The notes beneath the pieces were generated by a model. That model was given only the letters and a program-made list of their open reading frames with translations, ran no database searches and was not told the origin of the DNA. Below are positions 10,919 through 23,844 of a stretch of DNA of 64,000 nucleotides, in pieces (positions within the stretch are counted from its first letter, which is position 1; the number at the start of each line of letters is the position of its first letter). Made by a program: the position numbers and the translations under genes. Origin of the DNA: Capitulum mitella (taxonomy: Eukaryota; Arthropoda; Thecostraca; Pollicipedomorpha; Pollicipedidae); assembly GCA_030062745.1 (NCBI GenBank), contig CP099839.1:5001-69000 (forward strand), written 5' to 3'.

Positions 10919-13061
10919 AAAATTTTCCAAGTCCGTAATGTTAAGGCAAGGGGGAAAAGTGCCTCCACTTAAGACCTTCTGCCTCCTGAACCGTGATAGC
11001 TAGCGACCTGTGACTTTCGCCGTTCGATAGCCAAGATCCAGGGCTATAATTTATTTCCCATAAACTTTCTCGTATCTCTCAAAAGCACGGAGATATCGAG
11101 GGTTGAAGACAATCAACTTTAGAAAGTTCTTTTAGCATTAGCTAATGCTATGACAACGGGAAAAACAAGGCGCACAAAAAGCTTTCTAACTTTCTAAGTA
11201 TGACAGCTATCGACAAGCAGTTAACGGCATGCCATAGCCAATTAACTCAGCTTTATACACTAGATCATTCAAAAACTTAACTTTTGAACTTACGGAGTGC
11301 CAAAAGTTCGTCCGAACATTGTGTCAATTCGGTCATTATTGACACACTAAGAATAAATTTGACACACATCTTGCCAACGACAAACTTGTAGGCAACTGAT
11401 GTGGCAATAATAATGTGAAAGGAAATTGGGCAAAAAAAAAAAAATTTTTTTAATAAGTTTTGACTCCAATTTTTTCAAAATTTTGACCTCCCAAATTTCC
11501 GGTATGGGCATCCAAAAACAAGTTCCTGTAGGAAATTAAATGGGCTTTCTAATGCTGTACTTGCTTTTGTCCTAGCTGTAAGGAAAAGTGGTGTAATTGG
11601 CGGTCAAAGTTCGAAATTCGTACAGAGTGCCGCTAGACTCAATCCCGAAAATTTTCTAAGTTCGTAATGTTAAGGCAACGGGGAAAACTACCTACACTTA
11701 ACACCTACTGCCTCCTGAACCGTGATAGCTAGCGACCTGCAGCTTTCGCCGTTCAATAGCCAAGATCCAGGGCTATAATTCATTCCCCACAAACTTTCTT
11801 CTATCCTTACAAAGTACGGAGGTATAGGGGGTTAAAGAAAATCAACTTGTAAAATTTCTCTTAGCATTAGCTAATGTTATGACAACGGGAAAAACAAGGT
11901 CTACAAAAATCTTTGTAACATTTTTGTTATGAAAGTTATTGAAAAACCGCAAGCAACGTTCGATAGCCAATTAAACAGGCGTTATTCAGTATACTACACA
12001 AGAACTTATTTGTTGAACTGACAGAGTGATTACAGTTCGCCTGAACATTGTGTCAGTTCAATCAACGTTGTCACCCTAAGAATAAATTTGACAAACATTT
12101 TGTCAATTATAAAGTAGTAGGCAATTTATGAAGCAATAACATTTTGGCAGAAAACTGAATGAAAAGTTTAAGTTTTTTTAAATTTTTAGTCAAACTTTTT
12201 TAAAATTTTGACCCCTTAAATTTTTGACGTAGTCGCCAAAAAACCTTATTGTAATAGAAAATTAATGGGCTTTCTAATGATGTCTTTACTTTTGTCCTAC
12301 CTCTTTGGCAAAGAGGTGAAATTTGCAGTGAAAGTTGAAAAATACTACACAGTCCCGTTCGACGGACTTTGAAAATTTTCCTAGTCCGTAATGTTAAGGC
12401 AATGGGGAAAAGTGCCTCCACTTAAGACCTTTTGCCTCCTGAACCGTAATAGCTATCGACCTGCAATTTTTACCGTTCGATAGCCAAGATCCAGGGCTAT
12501 AATTTATTTCCCACAAACTTTCTCGTATTGCTCAAAAGCACGGAGATATAGAAGGTTGAAGACAATCAACTTTAGACATTTCTTTTAGCATTAGCTAATG
12601 CTATGACAACGGGAAAAACAAGGCGTACAAAAAGCATTCTAACTTTCTAAGTATCACAGCTATCGACAAGCAATTAACGGCATGCCATAGCCAATTAACT
12701 CAGCTTTATACACGAGATCCTTTGAAAACTTAACTTTTGAACTTACGGAGTGACAAAAGTTCGTCCGAACATTGTGTCAATTCGGTCAACGTTGAAACAC
12801 CAAGAATCAATTTGACACACATCTTGCCAATTACAAACTTGTAGGCAATTGATGTGGCAATAATAATCGGAAAGGAAATTGGGCAAACATTTTTTTTTCA
12901 AAAATTTGGGCTTAAATTTTTTCAAAAATTTTTACCCCCTAAATTTTAAGTATGGGCATCCAAAAACCAGATTCTTATAGAAAATTAAATGGGCTTTCTA
13001 ATGGTGTACTTGCTTTTGTTCTAGGTGTCAGAAAAATGGCGTAATTGGCCGTCAAATAAGT
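10919..13061 (+). repeat. ~727-bp satellite, array 2 (about 3 monomers)
   Basis: The landmark ccgtaatg (or tcgtaatg) occurs at 10,933, 11,662, 12,386 and 13,062, with spacings 729, 724 and 676; the last monomer is shortened by a deletion. The sequence matches array 1 at 2,560-4,250 in the same orientation. The left edge is abrupt, joining non-satellite GC-rich sequence at about 10,918. Confidence 0.87.
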
Positions 13062-13690
13062 CCGTAATGTTGAAGCAACGGGGAAACTACCCACACTTAA
13101 GAGCTCTTAGCTCCCAAGCTAAACAAGCTATTGCAACGCTGTTTGCTCTAATAGATAGCCACGATTCAGGGCTACAATTTCCCTTACATCAACGTTCTTC
13201 TAACTCACCAACATACCGAGTGAGACGAGTTTGAATGTAAGAAAAAAAATCCACTTTAAATCGATGCATAATGTTAAGCCTATGGACAAAATAGTATATA
13301 TAGTGTATAAAAGCGTCTTTTTCTCTTTAACGATAACAGATAGAGACACGCGGTAAAAACCCAACGAAAGCCAATGTCTGCACCTATATACTGTGAACAC
13401 TACAGTGGGCCATCTCAGTAACTCACAATAATGAGAGAGTTTAACGAAACATGTTAAAGCATACGTCTCTTTTAGTCCTTTTTCAAACGCGCTTTCGCAC
13501 ACTAGTTTTACAGTGCCTTATTTAGCATACATTGTCATGTACGTAGATGAAAGAAATTTTTGAAAATTTTCCGACGAAATTTTTTTCGGGTGGGTGAAAG
13601 TCCGACTAAGTCTGTGGCTACAGTTTTTTGAACAGTTTTTTTTTTGCCGCGTGCGGACGGACAATTGCCTCAGCATTTGTGTTGTATATT
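13062..13690 (+). repeat. Satellite right flank, copy 2
   Basis: Closely similar to 4,251-4,875 with substitutions and small indels, including a duplicated tatata stretch near 13,292. No gene is visible. Confidence 0.75.
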
Positions 13691-13721
13691 GATTTTTGCA
13701 TCTTTTGCATTTTGCATGATA

Positions 13722-13867
13722 TTAAATTCTGCACAGGAAGAGTGCACTTAACGTGCTCCAGCAGTCACGGGAAAGCCACAATATTTTGCCGTTTTGGGAA
13801 ACACAAGAAACTTGTCTTCTCGTGCGTTAACGCCTCGTAATGGTAACGGCTTTTCTGCAAGGGTTGG
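13722..13867 (+). repeat. Dispersed repeat, copy 2
   Basis: Matches 1,805-1,958 in the same orientation. It lies to the right of array 2, whereas copy 1 lies to the left of array 1. Confidence 0.75.
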
Positions 13868-14915
13868 CTTGTGAACGGAATGTTCACTGGAGCACTAAAT
13901 GCATGTTATGTTACCATCGAGCCTTTGTGCCTGAGTGCTGAATGCCCTTGCCCCCGTAACCCCCGTCGGCACCAAAATCCGGTGTAGTTCAAAACATCCC
14001 CGGCCTCGTTGCCTCGTTTCACCGAATGTTAGCCGCGCCTGCATTTCGGCCAGCGCGCAATAGCTCGCCGATGGCGCATCCAAAAATGCCTTTTTCATAC
14101 CAGTTTTCCCATTTTCACCTTTCTCCCGATCCGTACCCACAAGCGTAACGAAATCCAAATTTCATTCATCAAACACCGCCCGAAACGGTGCCGCCATCTC
14201 TTGCCGAGCTCTTTTGGATCTCTTCTGCCATCGATTCGGCCACATGGGCCTATCGGAATGATTTTAAAAATAAACTTTCACCATTTGTTAACAGTCAGCA
14301 CCGGAAATCTCATTTCCACACATTATCCATTATTTTCACACCACATCGTAAACAACAATCGTCATGGCCTCATCCGGCACCACGGCTGCCATGCAGCCGT
14401 TTCCCGATTTTCTAATCACAACATTCTGCCGCACATTTTAACCGCCCGTCACCCGCGCCAAACGACGTGCGGCCGGTGCAGTCTTCAGACACCTTCAGCG
14501 TATACCCTCCATTGTCGACGTATCACCCTGTTCAGTGACACAGAGCAGTTTCTCCACTGAGACATCGCCGCTGCCGTACTCAAGATGGTGCATGTGACCA
14601 GCCCGCGTGCCCTGTCAGTCGCTAATTCGACAGTCGCGGTGCCTCCATGCGAAGAGGTTTGTCATTTACCATTCGTCCTTCAGTGTGTTACTTCCCGTTG
14701 AAGCCTTGGTGTCCCTCACTGGTTAACACATTTCCGTACGTTTTCAGATTCTCAGAAAACGTTCTAATCTCGTGATTGCCTCTGTCAGCCATTACTCCCC
14801 ACAACCGCTTCTGTCACCAATATTTCGCTGGCATGGCATTGGACAGCAGGTTTCGTATATCAGCAACGACGGGGCAACAACAGGTTAGTCGTTTATCTAC
14901 GCACCAAAACTTCTA
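13868..14915. other. Spacer without a recognisable gene
   Basis: Mixed base composition with short open frames on both strands. No splice-bounded exon, RNA gene or transposase motif is recognisable. Confidence 0.4.
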
Positions 14916-14972
14916 ACCTAACCTAACCCAGCTTAAACCTAACCTAACCCAACCTAGTTTAACCTAACCTTT
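14916..14972. repeat. Interstitial CCTAA (arthropod-type telomeric) block
   Basis: A short degenerate run of cctaa/aacctaacc units is read on the plus strand, broken by a few variant units. The complement is TTAGG, the ancestral arthropod telomere repeat. It is too short and degenerate to be a true telomere. Confidence 0.7.
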
Positions 14973-17900
14973 TTGCACTAAATAACCTGGGACCCTTTGA
15001 TTGAAAAACGTGTTTTTGGTGACTCACTGGAACTCATGGGACTGTCATGGCGCTGTGAATGGAGGCCAGCTGTTCTGGTCCTGGTCCGGATGCATGGCAG
15101 TTAGTTGCGAAAAACGTTCATATTCAAGGCAAAATCCATGATTAAAAGAAACCAAATTCTTCAGTAGACCATTTAGAATTACAGCAGTATTGGTTGTCTG
15201 GATGAGCTGTGTGCAAGGTAATTTTGTTTTTGGACCTTATTTTTCGCTTCTGGCCCTATTTCCGAAGGGCTACACGGTATGGCCGATTCCCGGCAGGGGG
15301 GTTGGGGGCGATTCGCCCCCCCCCTGAGATCTCGAGAATTACACAACCGATTTCATCGGAAACGGTAATCGATTTCCCATGACGTAAACCACACTTGAAA
15401 AAAGAATCCGCAAAATTTTGAAAGGGATGGATATAGGGAGCAGAAATACCAAAATGAGGGGTAATTTTGGAGTTGTTATAACTCCGTTTTTCATGGATCG
15501 ATTTCGATAAAATTGGCATGAATCAAGGGATTATGGATAGGACTTTTACCATCGGTGCACACGTTTGAAATTTTGAGAAAATTGGTGGGCGTTTACTAAG
15601 TTTTGAAAATAGGAGGATTAGTTTCTCAAAAACTGCATGAACAAAAAAGGTTTAAGCACTTTTTCGGCTTCTGCTAGTCATGATATTCTAAACAAGTGCA
15701 AATCGTATTACAAAGTTTGTATAATGTTAGCATAGGCGGTGCCAGGGACATGAAAAGGGGAAACTGTGATGGTCACGTGCTCTTCAGATCAGCTTGTGAC
15801 CTTTGATCTTAAATGACCCTTAGTGACCTTGGGGTCATTTGGAATAATCTCGTATGCATTTAGTATTATCTGTAAACGTTTTCGATCAGTTGAATTCACT
15901 CTATTTCAAAAATTCCATTTCACGGCTATTATGATATACGGTACAGTCACTGACATTTTAGCTCATAGCTCCGTGACCCGACCTGATATCAAGCTGAACC
16001 TTGGTACACAAGTAGATGACAAACTTCTACGTCATGCATATTCCGGGTTTGGCATTTTGAAAAAAAATGGCATTAAAAGTATTATTTTAAAACCAAATTT
16101 TGACTTTTGACCTTGACCTGGCCTTGTAAAGTGATCTCAGACGAACAAAACTGTATCTGTATGTTACCTAACTATTTAGCTATACATTCGTATAATGTTT
16201 TTAGTTCTATCTTAAAACGCTATTTTTGGCAGTCATTTTCCTTTTGCTCTCAACAGCGCCAAAAATGGCCAGAGGTGCCTCCCAGAAACGTTGCCTGGTT
16301 CCGCCCCTGGGTAGAACAGAATTTCGAAATTTTGTCACAATGTGTAGAAGGATAGCTAGGAAAGTCACCAAGTTTTGTGAAGCTGCGTCAAAAAGTCTGA
16401 AATTGACAAGCAAAAAACCCGAGGGGGGGGGCCAATTCAGCCACCCTGCCGGGAATAGGGCGAGCCTACTATCTTCCCCGCCCTTTTCCCTCAGCGTTTG
16501 ACTGCAATGTTTTCGGTTTTTCCCTTTCAGTGTCATTGTAGCATAACAGTGGTACCATATGATATTTCCCTACTCTGCGACCTGTGATTAAATCGAATTA
16601 TTAAATCGAAACTGATAGACGAGGCATTATGCAGTGACTCTGCACTTGGAGAAATCTTGTGTGACCACAGGAAACCCGGCATTTATTGTGCATTTCTGCA
16701 ATGACTTCTTATTTAAAGAAGCTACGTCTCCGCAGAAACCCTGTTTCAGACTTAATGATTTTGAACGTTCCAACCACCCTCCCCCCAGTTACCTGGTTTT
16801 GCCTTGACAGGGGGCTGGCGACTCCACTGCGGGGCTGAGCCCCCAGTTAACATGTCAGACGAGGCCGTGGACAAAGTTGCTTTGGAAAGTGCTTGAGATA
16901 ATGACTGCGTTCTCGTGTGATAGTCCGTAAGAGCTTTGTTGCTGAGTTCCGAGTTATAATTTAATGTAGTGCCAGGAAACTGTCTTTTAAACGTTTACAA
17001 ATATACGTTAAAATAATGCCAAATTCGTGTTGTAAACGCAAACAAAATAAGAGACAGGAAGTTTGCGTCATTCGCCATCACGTAGACGGATGCCCAAGGG
17101 CAAAGAGCTGAAAAATGTCAGTGGGTACAGACCTAAATAAAAAAAAATCCATGCATTTTGGGGAACACAAAATGAATACCAGCGCCAAAACCTGAGAAAA
17201 AAGTTCGTCTGTTTAACGAAAAACTGGGCAACGGCAAAAAGAACGGAATTCAGTTTTTCTCGGGGGGAAGGAAATAATTCAAATGAGGTCAGTCGTTGAT
17301 CCGATCCAGCTTGTGCCCCCAGCCGAAAATGCAATCCACCGTTCCTCGTGCTAGGACCCGTTGATACGTGAGTTGTAAACTCCATTACGCCATAAACCAT
17401 GGTAGGGGCCTTAAGGTAAGACTGGGTTATTCTTAAGCTCATAGTATCCGAAGAAAACGAAGAAATTAGTCCCATATTACGGCCACGGACCTTCCTCAGG
17501 GAAGCGTACATTGAGGTCGTGGGTTGCATTGGAGTGTGGAAAAGGAAAAGAACTTTTCACAAAGCGTTGGCCGAAATATAGGATGGATTTGTTTTCGTTT
17601 TCCTCGGATGTCATGAGCCTAAGGCTAATTTTATCTTACTTTATAGCAACAAACCAGCCCACTCAGGCACCTAAGTATATTAAAAGCCAAGAAAACATAA
17701 GCCCTTCACCATTTCTGCGACTTGGTAGCAAATTAGGGATATGGTAGCTATGAATATCTTGTTTGCTTTCGATTTCGGCGCCCACGTTCGCCTCACTTTT
17801 TGTTGGTTTTGAAACACGGGAGCGGTGCAGATGTGCATTGTGGGCTCATTCATGGTCTGATTGCAAGAGTGGTATCGAAGATTTGCTGAAGTGATATTTC

Positions 17901-19949
17901 TTTTGTGCATAAAGCGTTCTGCGAGGTGCAGCGTTACGTACTCCCGGATCGATTAGCATTGGATTTGCATTTATAACTACGATCAATTTTGCGGCGTTAA
18001 GTTTTGGCGCAACATCTCGCATTTGGGACATCGTTGGCCGTGTGGTTTTCAAGATTGCTTTTTACTTTGAGTTGTGGCGTGGCATTTACGGATGATAGTT
18101 GAAGGCCTGTTGGTGGGTGTTCGAGCCTCAATTCAAGTTTTATGGGGCTGCTAGAATGTCAATCTAGTTTATATTTGGGTTAGCCTTGTCCAGGTCCATC
18201 AGTATAAGAATGCCGGGAAAGAGCTCAGCTGTAAACAAAAAAGGTCAGTGTTATTAGTGAATGAGTAGGCAGGAGTCTCAGTTTCATCCATGCCAAATAT
18301 GTGCTCATCTGTTGCCCAGCATTGTTGATGAAGAAAGTTAGGATTCTTATCAAAAGGTGAAAAAATGGCAACCCAATATTGGTGATGAATGAAGTTAAAA
18401 CCTTGTGCTAAAGGATAAGAAATGTAAAGAAAAGTTGGGAATACTTTGAAAATTATGCTGGACTACCCAGCAGTCATGGTCTTTTTACAATGCTACAGCA
18501 TATTTCTTTACAATTTATGTTGGTTGTTTGTGAGTTAGGACACACAGCCTCTTGGGCTCAGGTGTCTGATGTCTTGTGTCAAGCCATATTTCTCATTTGG
18601 CATCAGTCAGCCATTTGCAATTTAGGGTAGTCCACAAGCTACTTGACAACTGTTGCAACCACACTTCCAAGTTTTCATGCAGAATTGCATCTTTATAGTG
18701 ATGTTGATAATGATGAGACAGTGGTAGTATAGTGATGTAAATACTATACCATGAATATGAGCCATTGCAGCTATTTAGTATGATGGAACAATTTTGTCCA
18801 TTAATGATATAATGGACCTTGCTCATAGAAGATAAATAATAACTACCTTGTGGTGCTTCTCACATCCTTTGGATAAGCAAATTTACCTTTGGACCCTTGT
18901 CTTCTAGTTATATTACATTTTATGCCAGATTGTCAGATGTTCAGCCAAATATTTGTGATCAGCTTACCATCTTTAAAATTTTACCAGTAGCCATATGTGG
19001 CTTATAAGTGCTGATATATGGTAAAAGCCCACTTTCCAAGATTGGCCTAATCCCATATGGTCCAGGCTGACCTAATTTCACATTTTGGGAAAAGATGATT
19101 GTTTTCAGGGCATACATACATTGTATAGGAACAGATGATAAAAACTACACCCCTGCTTGCTTCCTGTTGAGTTTTCATGTCCTGTCCTCCTATTTTTGGT
19201 CACCAAAATAAAAATTTTGGCCATTGCTAAAATAACTTTCCTTTGAATATTGGGCTTCTTCATTGCAGTGATGCCTGCCATCCAGGCGTCTGTGTGACTT
19301 ACATGAAGGAAATGATTTCGGGCATGTGTTTTGTGATATAGAAGAGATATTGGATATTGTAGGATTTTTTGCTGCATCTTGTCTGATCAGTGGGAAAGTG
19401 GTACATGATACAACAAATACTGGAAGTTCTTGATAGTAGGCATGGAAGTTTGACCTAGTTTGACTTTGTTTGACCATAACTATTGGTTGTAGATTTGATC
19501 ATCATCTAAAACATGATCTATCCCATAGATATTCTTTTGCAACAAGACAAATACAACTCCTTCTTTTACAAAATGATGGAATTTTCCTTTCATGTTCATT
19601 TTCATGCAAAATTGCCAAACATGGTATGAGGGACTCTTGTACTGCACCAACTGGGTAAATGAGGCCGTCTTTTGCATCATACTGTTTTGGAGGCACATAA
19701 ACAGCTTGACTGTTCCAGTTTTGTGCCAAAAATGTTACCAGGAGATTTGGCCTAAAGTGACCTGTGGGTCCTGCAATATTGACCAAGTGGGACTAATTCA
19801 GTGTTTTACCTAACTTTGCAAAGGCATTTCAATGGCCTGTTTGCCTTTCCTACACAACTTATAGTTCTTGAGATCTAGGGGGGCTTCTCATGATCACCCC
19901 TTTGGCCTGGTGAATTGGGAACTGTAGGCCAGCCTGGTGAGGGTTGAGA
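14973..19949. other. Long AT-rich intergenic region
   Basis: No gene is recognisable. Features visible by eye are short gaccttgacc-type motifs near 15,790-16,130 that resemble those inside the element at 19,950-22,696, and a G-run at about 16,421-16,428. The untranslated first exon and promoter of SRPK may lie in the right part, but I could not place them. Confidence 0.4.
19942..19949. repeat. 8-bp target-site duplication, left
   Basis: The sequence ggttgaga directly precedes the left terminal inverted repeat and is repeated exactly at 22,697-22,704 after the right one. Eight bp is the standard duplication length for hAT elements. Confidence 0.9.
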
Positions 19950-22696
19950 TAGGGATGCACCGGATATCCGGTCCGGCCGGATATCCGGCCGGATATTAGA
20001 GATTATCCGGTATCCGGTATCCGGCCGGATATTTTTGTGATCCGGCCGGACACTGCTGGATATTTAATCTCCCAGTGTACAATCAAGACGGTGATCTCAT
20101 GTCTGCGTCCAAAACCATTTCAGGGGATACATGCCTTGTTGTGTTAGATTGTCGATGTAACTGGCAGTTCCAAGTAGGTCTGGAGACCTTGGGACCAATA
20201 CTTTTCTGTATTGGTCCGGGAGGGTTCGGACATATCTTTGCAAGAATGGGACTCAGGTTCAAAACTGTAAAACAATAGCCCTCATGCGGTCAGTAGCCCA
20301 TCTTATGATTTATTATCTTCCTTTTTTCGAAATATTTCTCCTCTTTCTCAAATTCAGACACAAATGCATTAAGGAAAAATATAAATTGTGGGCACTGGAA
20401 AATGAGACAGTATTTAAAGTCATACCGTAAGCACATTTACTACTGTATGAACATTAAACTTTGCAGAATTGTAGCCATAACTGTTGTGGTCAGTTTTTGC
20501 TTAATGGATCATCTCCATCACTTCTCATCTGTCCGCAACACGCACGCGCCTGGATACGCGCACCAGCATTTAATGCGGTATCTCTAGGTCCAGAGCAGCG
20601 ATCACCTGGCTCATCCAGCGCTTTAGGGCGACTTTGGATGTTACGTACCAGTCTCCCTGATACATCCTCTGCTTAATGATGCCCCAGATGTCCTCAGTAG
20701 GACACACCTGGTGCACACAGGGGACTGCTGTCACGCACTACATACGGCACTCTGGTCTCTTCCAGCAACTTGAGCGTTTTCTTCGCATAATGAGCGCTGG
20801 CCAAGTCTGGCCAGATCAACATGTCCCTCTCGAAACAGTACCCATCCAAATATGGGATGAGCACATCTCCTACGCACTTCTCACGGTACACGTTACCATC
20901 AACATTACCCATACCCGGCATGATAGCCGGCTTTGTCACACCCCTGAGAGAGATGGCGGGCCACACGAAAAGATTGCGGGGAAACTTGCTCTCTGGCCTC
21001 AGTTGTACTTTTGTTGGACTTCTGCTGGACGTGCTCCAACAGAGTACCCAAGGTTTCCTGACATATACCTCTCGTGACAGGTGAAGTAGCTTTCGTCGTC
21101 CATGGCAATGCCCCGTTCTTTCCGATTTCATGTGATCTGCGTGGCAGTTTCCGGATGCGGGTCATTTGGGCGACCTCTTGTTTTTGGGTGACCTGGGGTG
21201 ACCTCTTGCTCTTTCGGTACCGAACCTTGTTTGCCAGCAATATTTTCTTGTCACGTACGTTCTGGAGATTCCAAACCTTCCAGCCGGAACGCGTTATGAC
21301 ACCCGTTGTTTTTACAGCTCGAATCAGCTACAGCTGTCTTTTAACACGCGCACTGGAATGGGAATCTTTTTGTGCCCCCCACCTGCTCTTCTTGAATATC
21401 TCGAGAATGCATCTGAGCTGGTTGCTGTTACTTTGTGACATTTATGGCAATTGAATAACTCATCGAATGGCGTAGAAAAATTGGAAATCAGCCGAAAATT
21501 TTGAAGTTTCAAGCATTTGAAGTCAGACAAACATCACGAAAACGACGGTTGTCGCTGACAAATGGGAACTTTGTGAAAGAACTGGCGTTCTACTTAAGAT
21601 TGCTGTTTGAAGACAGTCAGGCGATGTCATTCAGGCATAAGTGATGGACGTACCAAGGCCACAGCCAGGGTCAATAAGGGTTAAGGGCATCAAAGCTCAA
21701 GGTTTGTGACCTGATCCAGATTTCCTTTGCAATATGTCAGTTTGTATGAAATATGCATTCGAAGGCCCTAATAAAAACACGTGTGCGCACACTGATACGC
21801 TTACATATTGCAAGGTCAGTGAAGGTCAAGGTCGTTAAAGGCCAAGGTCAGATATCTTGTAAACTTACTCAGATTTGTTCTGCGACATGTCGATTTGTAT
21901 GAAATGTGCATTCAAAGACCCTAATGAAGACACGTGTGCGCACATGCAGACGCCTATATATATGCCAGAGTCATTTCAGGTCACAGTCATCAAAGGTCAA
22001 GGGCAGGTTTTTGTGACCTGGTCCAGGTTTGTTTCGCAATACATCGATTTGTGTGAAATACGCATTCAAAGACCCTTCTAAAACACGTTTGGCATATTGA
22101 TACTGACATGTATATACATACATAGCTATACATACATGCAGAAATATAAACGCTGGAAATGACCAGATGTACCGATGTTAGCTACCTTCACTGAAAATAC
22201 GCCAAAAGATACATGTCGCGCCCTCACTTGCTTTCAAACTGTCCCGTGTTATTCAAAATCTGGTCTGTAAAAGATGAAAAAATGACGTCACAGGTCATTG
22301 ACCTGACATGACCTCGACCCAAAATCCCCAGTCAAGACGCCAAATGAATGGAAGTTATCGTATTCCACGTTTTAACGGCCCAACAAACAACCCGTTTCGT
22401 TCGAAAAGCTGCACGGAATGGCCTGTACAGGCCGGTAAAGTGTCCAAAGTTGACCTTTTCCGCCTCATTTGGCCTTGAAGATATCGGCTCACAAGCTGTG
22501 GGCATTTTTTACTATTTTTTTTCAGTTTCTCATATTTTTCTTTTTCTATTCAGTCTTTTCGGTTATTATTTCAATAGAAATAGTAAATAAAAACATGTAA
22601 ACATAATATCCGGTATCCGGCCGGATATCCGGCACCCCGATCCGGCATATCCGGTATCCGGCCGGATCACAAAAATCCCGATCCGGTGCATCCCTA
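19950..22696. mobile_element. hAT-like DNA transposon, non-autonomous, 2,747 bp
   Basis: The termini are perfect 16-bp inverted repeats (left tagggatgcaccggat, right its reverse complement) and are flanked by the exact 8-bp duplication ggttgaga. Subterminal regions on both sides are packed with palindromic ccggatatccgg-type motifs and a shared atttttgtgatccggccgga block, the kind of array transposases bind. The TIR start and 8-bp duplication fit the hAT superfamily. No hAT transposase is present. The middle instead carries a Tc1/mariner-like relic and tracts of gaccttgacc/ggtcaaggtc repeats (about 21,650-22,320). It is therefore probably a deletion derivative that later took in another element. 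Confidence 0.88.
20590..21240 (-). pseudogene. Tc1/mariner-like transposase relic inside the hAT element
   Basis: The longest frame (20,694-21,131, minus strand) encodes a DDE-transposase-like stretch: FVWPAISLRGVTKPAIM (equivalent to the WG...G strand), an NVDGNVYREK segment, LIWPDLASAHYAKKT (the second Asp block) and, in an adjoining frame near 20,660-20,700, EDIWGIIKQRMYQ (the E/WG-K block). Neighbouring frames continue the similarity upstream, so frameshifts are present and no complete coding frame remains. Family placement rests on these motif orders. It is inactive as it stands. Confidence 0.7.
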
Positions 22697-22704
22697 GGTT
22701 GAGA
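22697..22704. repeat. 8-bp target-site duplication, right
   Basis: An exact second copy of ggttgaga immediately after the right terminal inverted repeat. Confidence 0.9.
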
Positions 22705-23717
22705 CAGTGGTACCGTGGAAATATTATTTGCATATCCACATTTCATCAGCTGTTGGCTTTAGCATCATTGACTTCATGAAATTCTCTCAGAATGTTTCAG
22801 TGTTTTGTGAAAAATGCTCATTCTTGACCAGGATGTATATTGTAGCCACTTTAAAAATGTTGATGAGGTAGGATTTCAATTATTTATTTTGGATCATGAA
22901 ATTATGTCAAAGCAGTTTTATATTGGAACTGTTTTGTCATTGTCAACACGAAAAGAGCTTCATTCTGTTCATTTTGTCCCTGTATTCTCTCCCACATTGC
23001 TGTGGGAGATCATCAAGGTTGAAAATGGCTGTGGTGTCAGGTCAGTTACCTCATCTCAGTTTATCACTGCTACCATTACTGTTATCCCTGATAGTATGCA
23101 ACTTAGCACCACCAGCATAGAAACTGATGAAATTGCTGATTTGAATTGATTTGTTTTTTAGATGATACTTTTCTCAGTTCTTGTATATTGTAGTCATCAT
23201 ATATTCATAGCAATTAGTATTCCTGTTTTCCAAATTTATGGAAAGGGCAAGGGCACTTCTCTGGTTGAAAACCTCACATCAGTCCTTGTATGTGCTAAGT
23301 CTCACATTATGAGCCAGGCTGACAAACCCCATTGAAGGGTGGCCCAGCAGTGGAGGCCTGCTATATTTGTGTGACCAGTGCAATAACAATAATCCTGTAA
23401 TTTGACATTGTGCATGTTGTATTGTATGGGAATAATGAGTCTAAAGATGTCTTGGTAGTACTGTTGATCTTTGGGAACACCTACTGATAATGCCCTTAGC
23501 ACTCATTGCCAGAAAGAGGATGCCAGAAAGCCTTTTTGTAAAATCCTCTGATGGAAGGCAGGAAGGGGCAAACAGTTCATGTTAAAGCGAAGGTATTGTA
23601 ACCAAAACGATCTGTTCTTTGCACCATTAAGTGTTTGAATGGTATATTTGCAACAGTATGTTGTGTACTGCCTTGTGTGCTTGTTGAGACCGATTTAATC
23701 CGACTGTTGTCGTGCAG
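22705..23717. other. AT-rich stretch upstream of the SRPK 5' exon
   Basis: No gene is recognisable. It ends in a pyrimidine-rich tract and ttgtcgtgcag acceptor feeding the exon at 23,718, so at least the right end is probably SRPK intron. Confidence 0.4.
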
Positions 23718-23844
23718 TGCGGGCGATCCAAGCCAAGAAGAAGCGTCCAAGGCGTCCGAATGCCAAGGCCAAACAGCAAACCCAGCCGTCCGGCGGCGGC
23801 CAGCACAAGGCCAAGGCTCGTGACAGCCTGAACCGCTCCGACAG
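23718..23844 (+). CDS. SRPK: SRPK 5' exon 1a (basic N-terminus)
   Basis: The exon is bounded by tgtcgtgcag|tgcggg and gacag|gtcagt. It encodes RAIQAKKKRPRRPNAKAK and continues with a Gln/Lys-rich stretch. This resembles the Lys/Arg-rich N-terminus that precedes the acidic box in animal SRPK1/2. It begins with two bases of a codon, so an upstream exon carrying the ATG is required and I could not locate it. It ends in phase 2 (ag), which joins exactly to exon 2 at 36,514 to make an Arg codon. It is the most conventional of the three candidate 5' exons. Confidence 0.68.
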
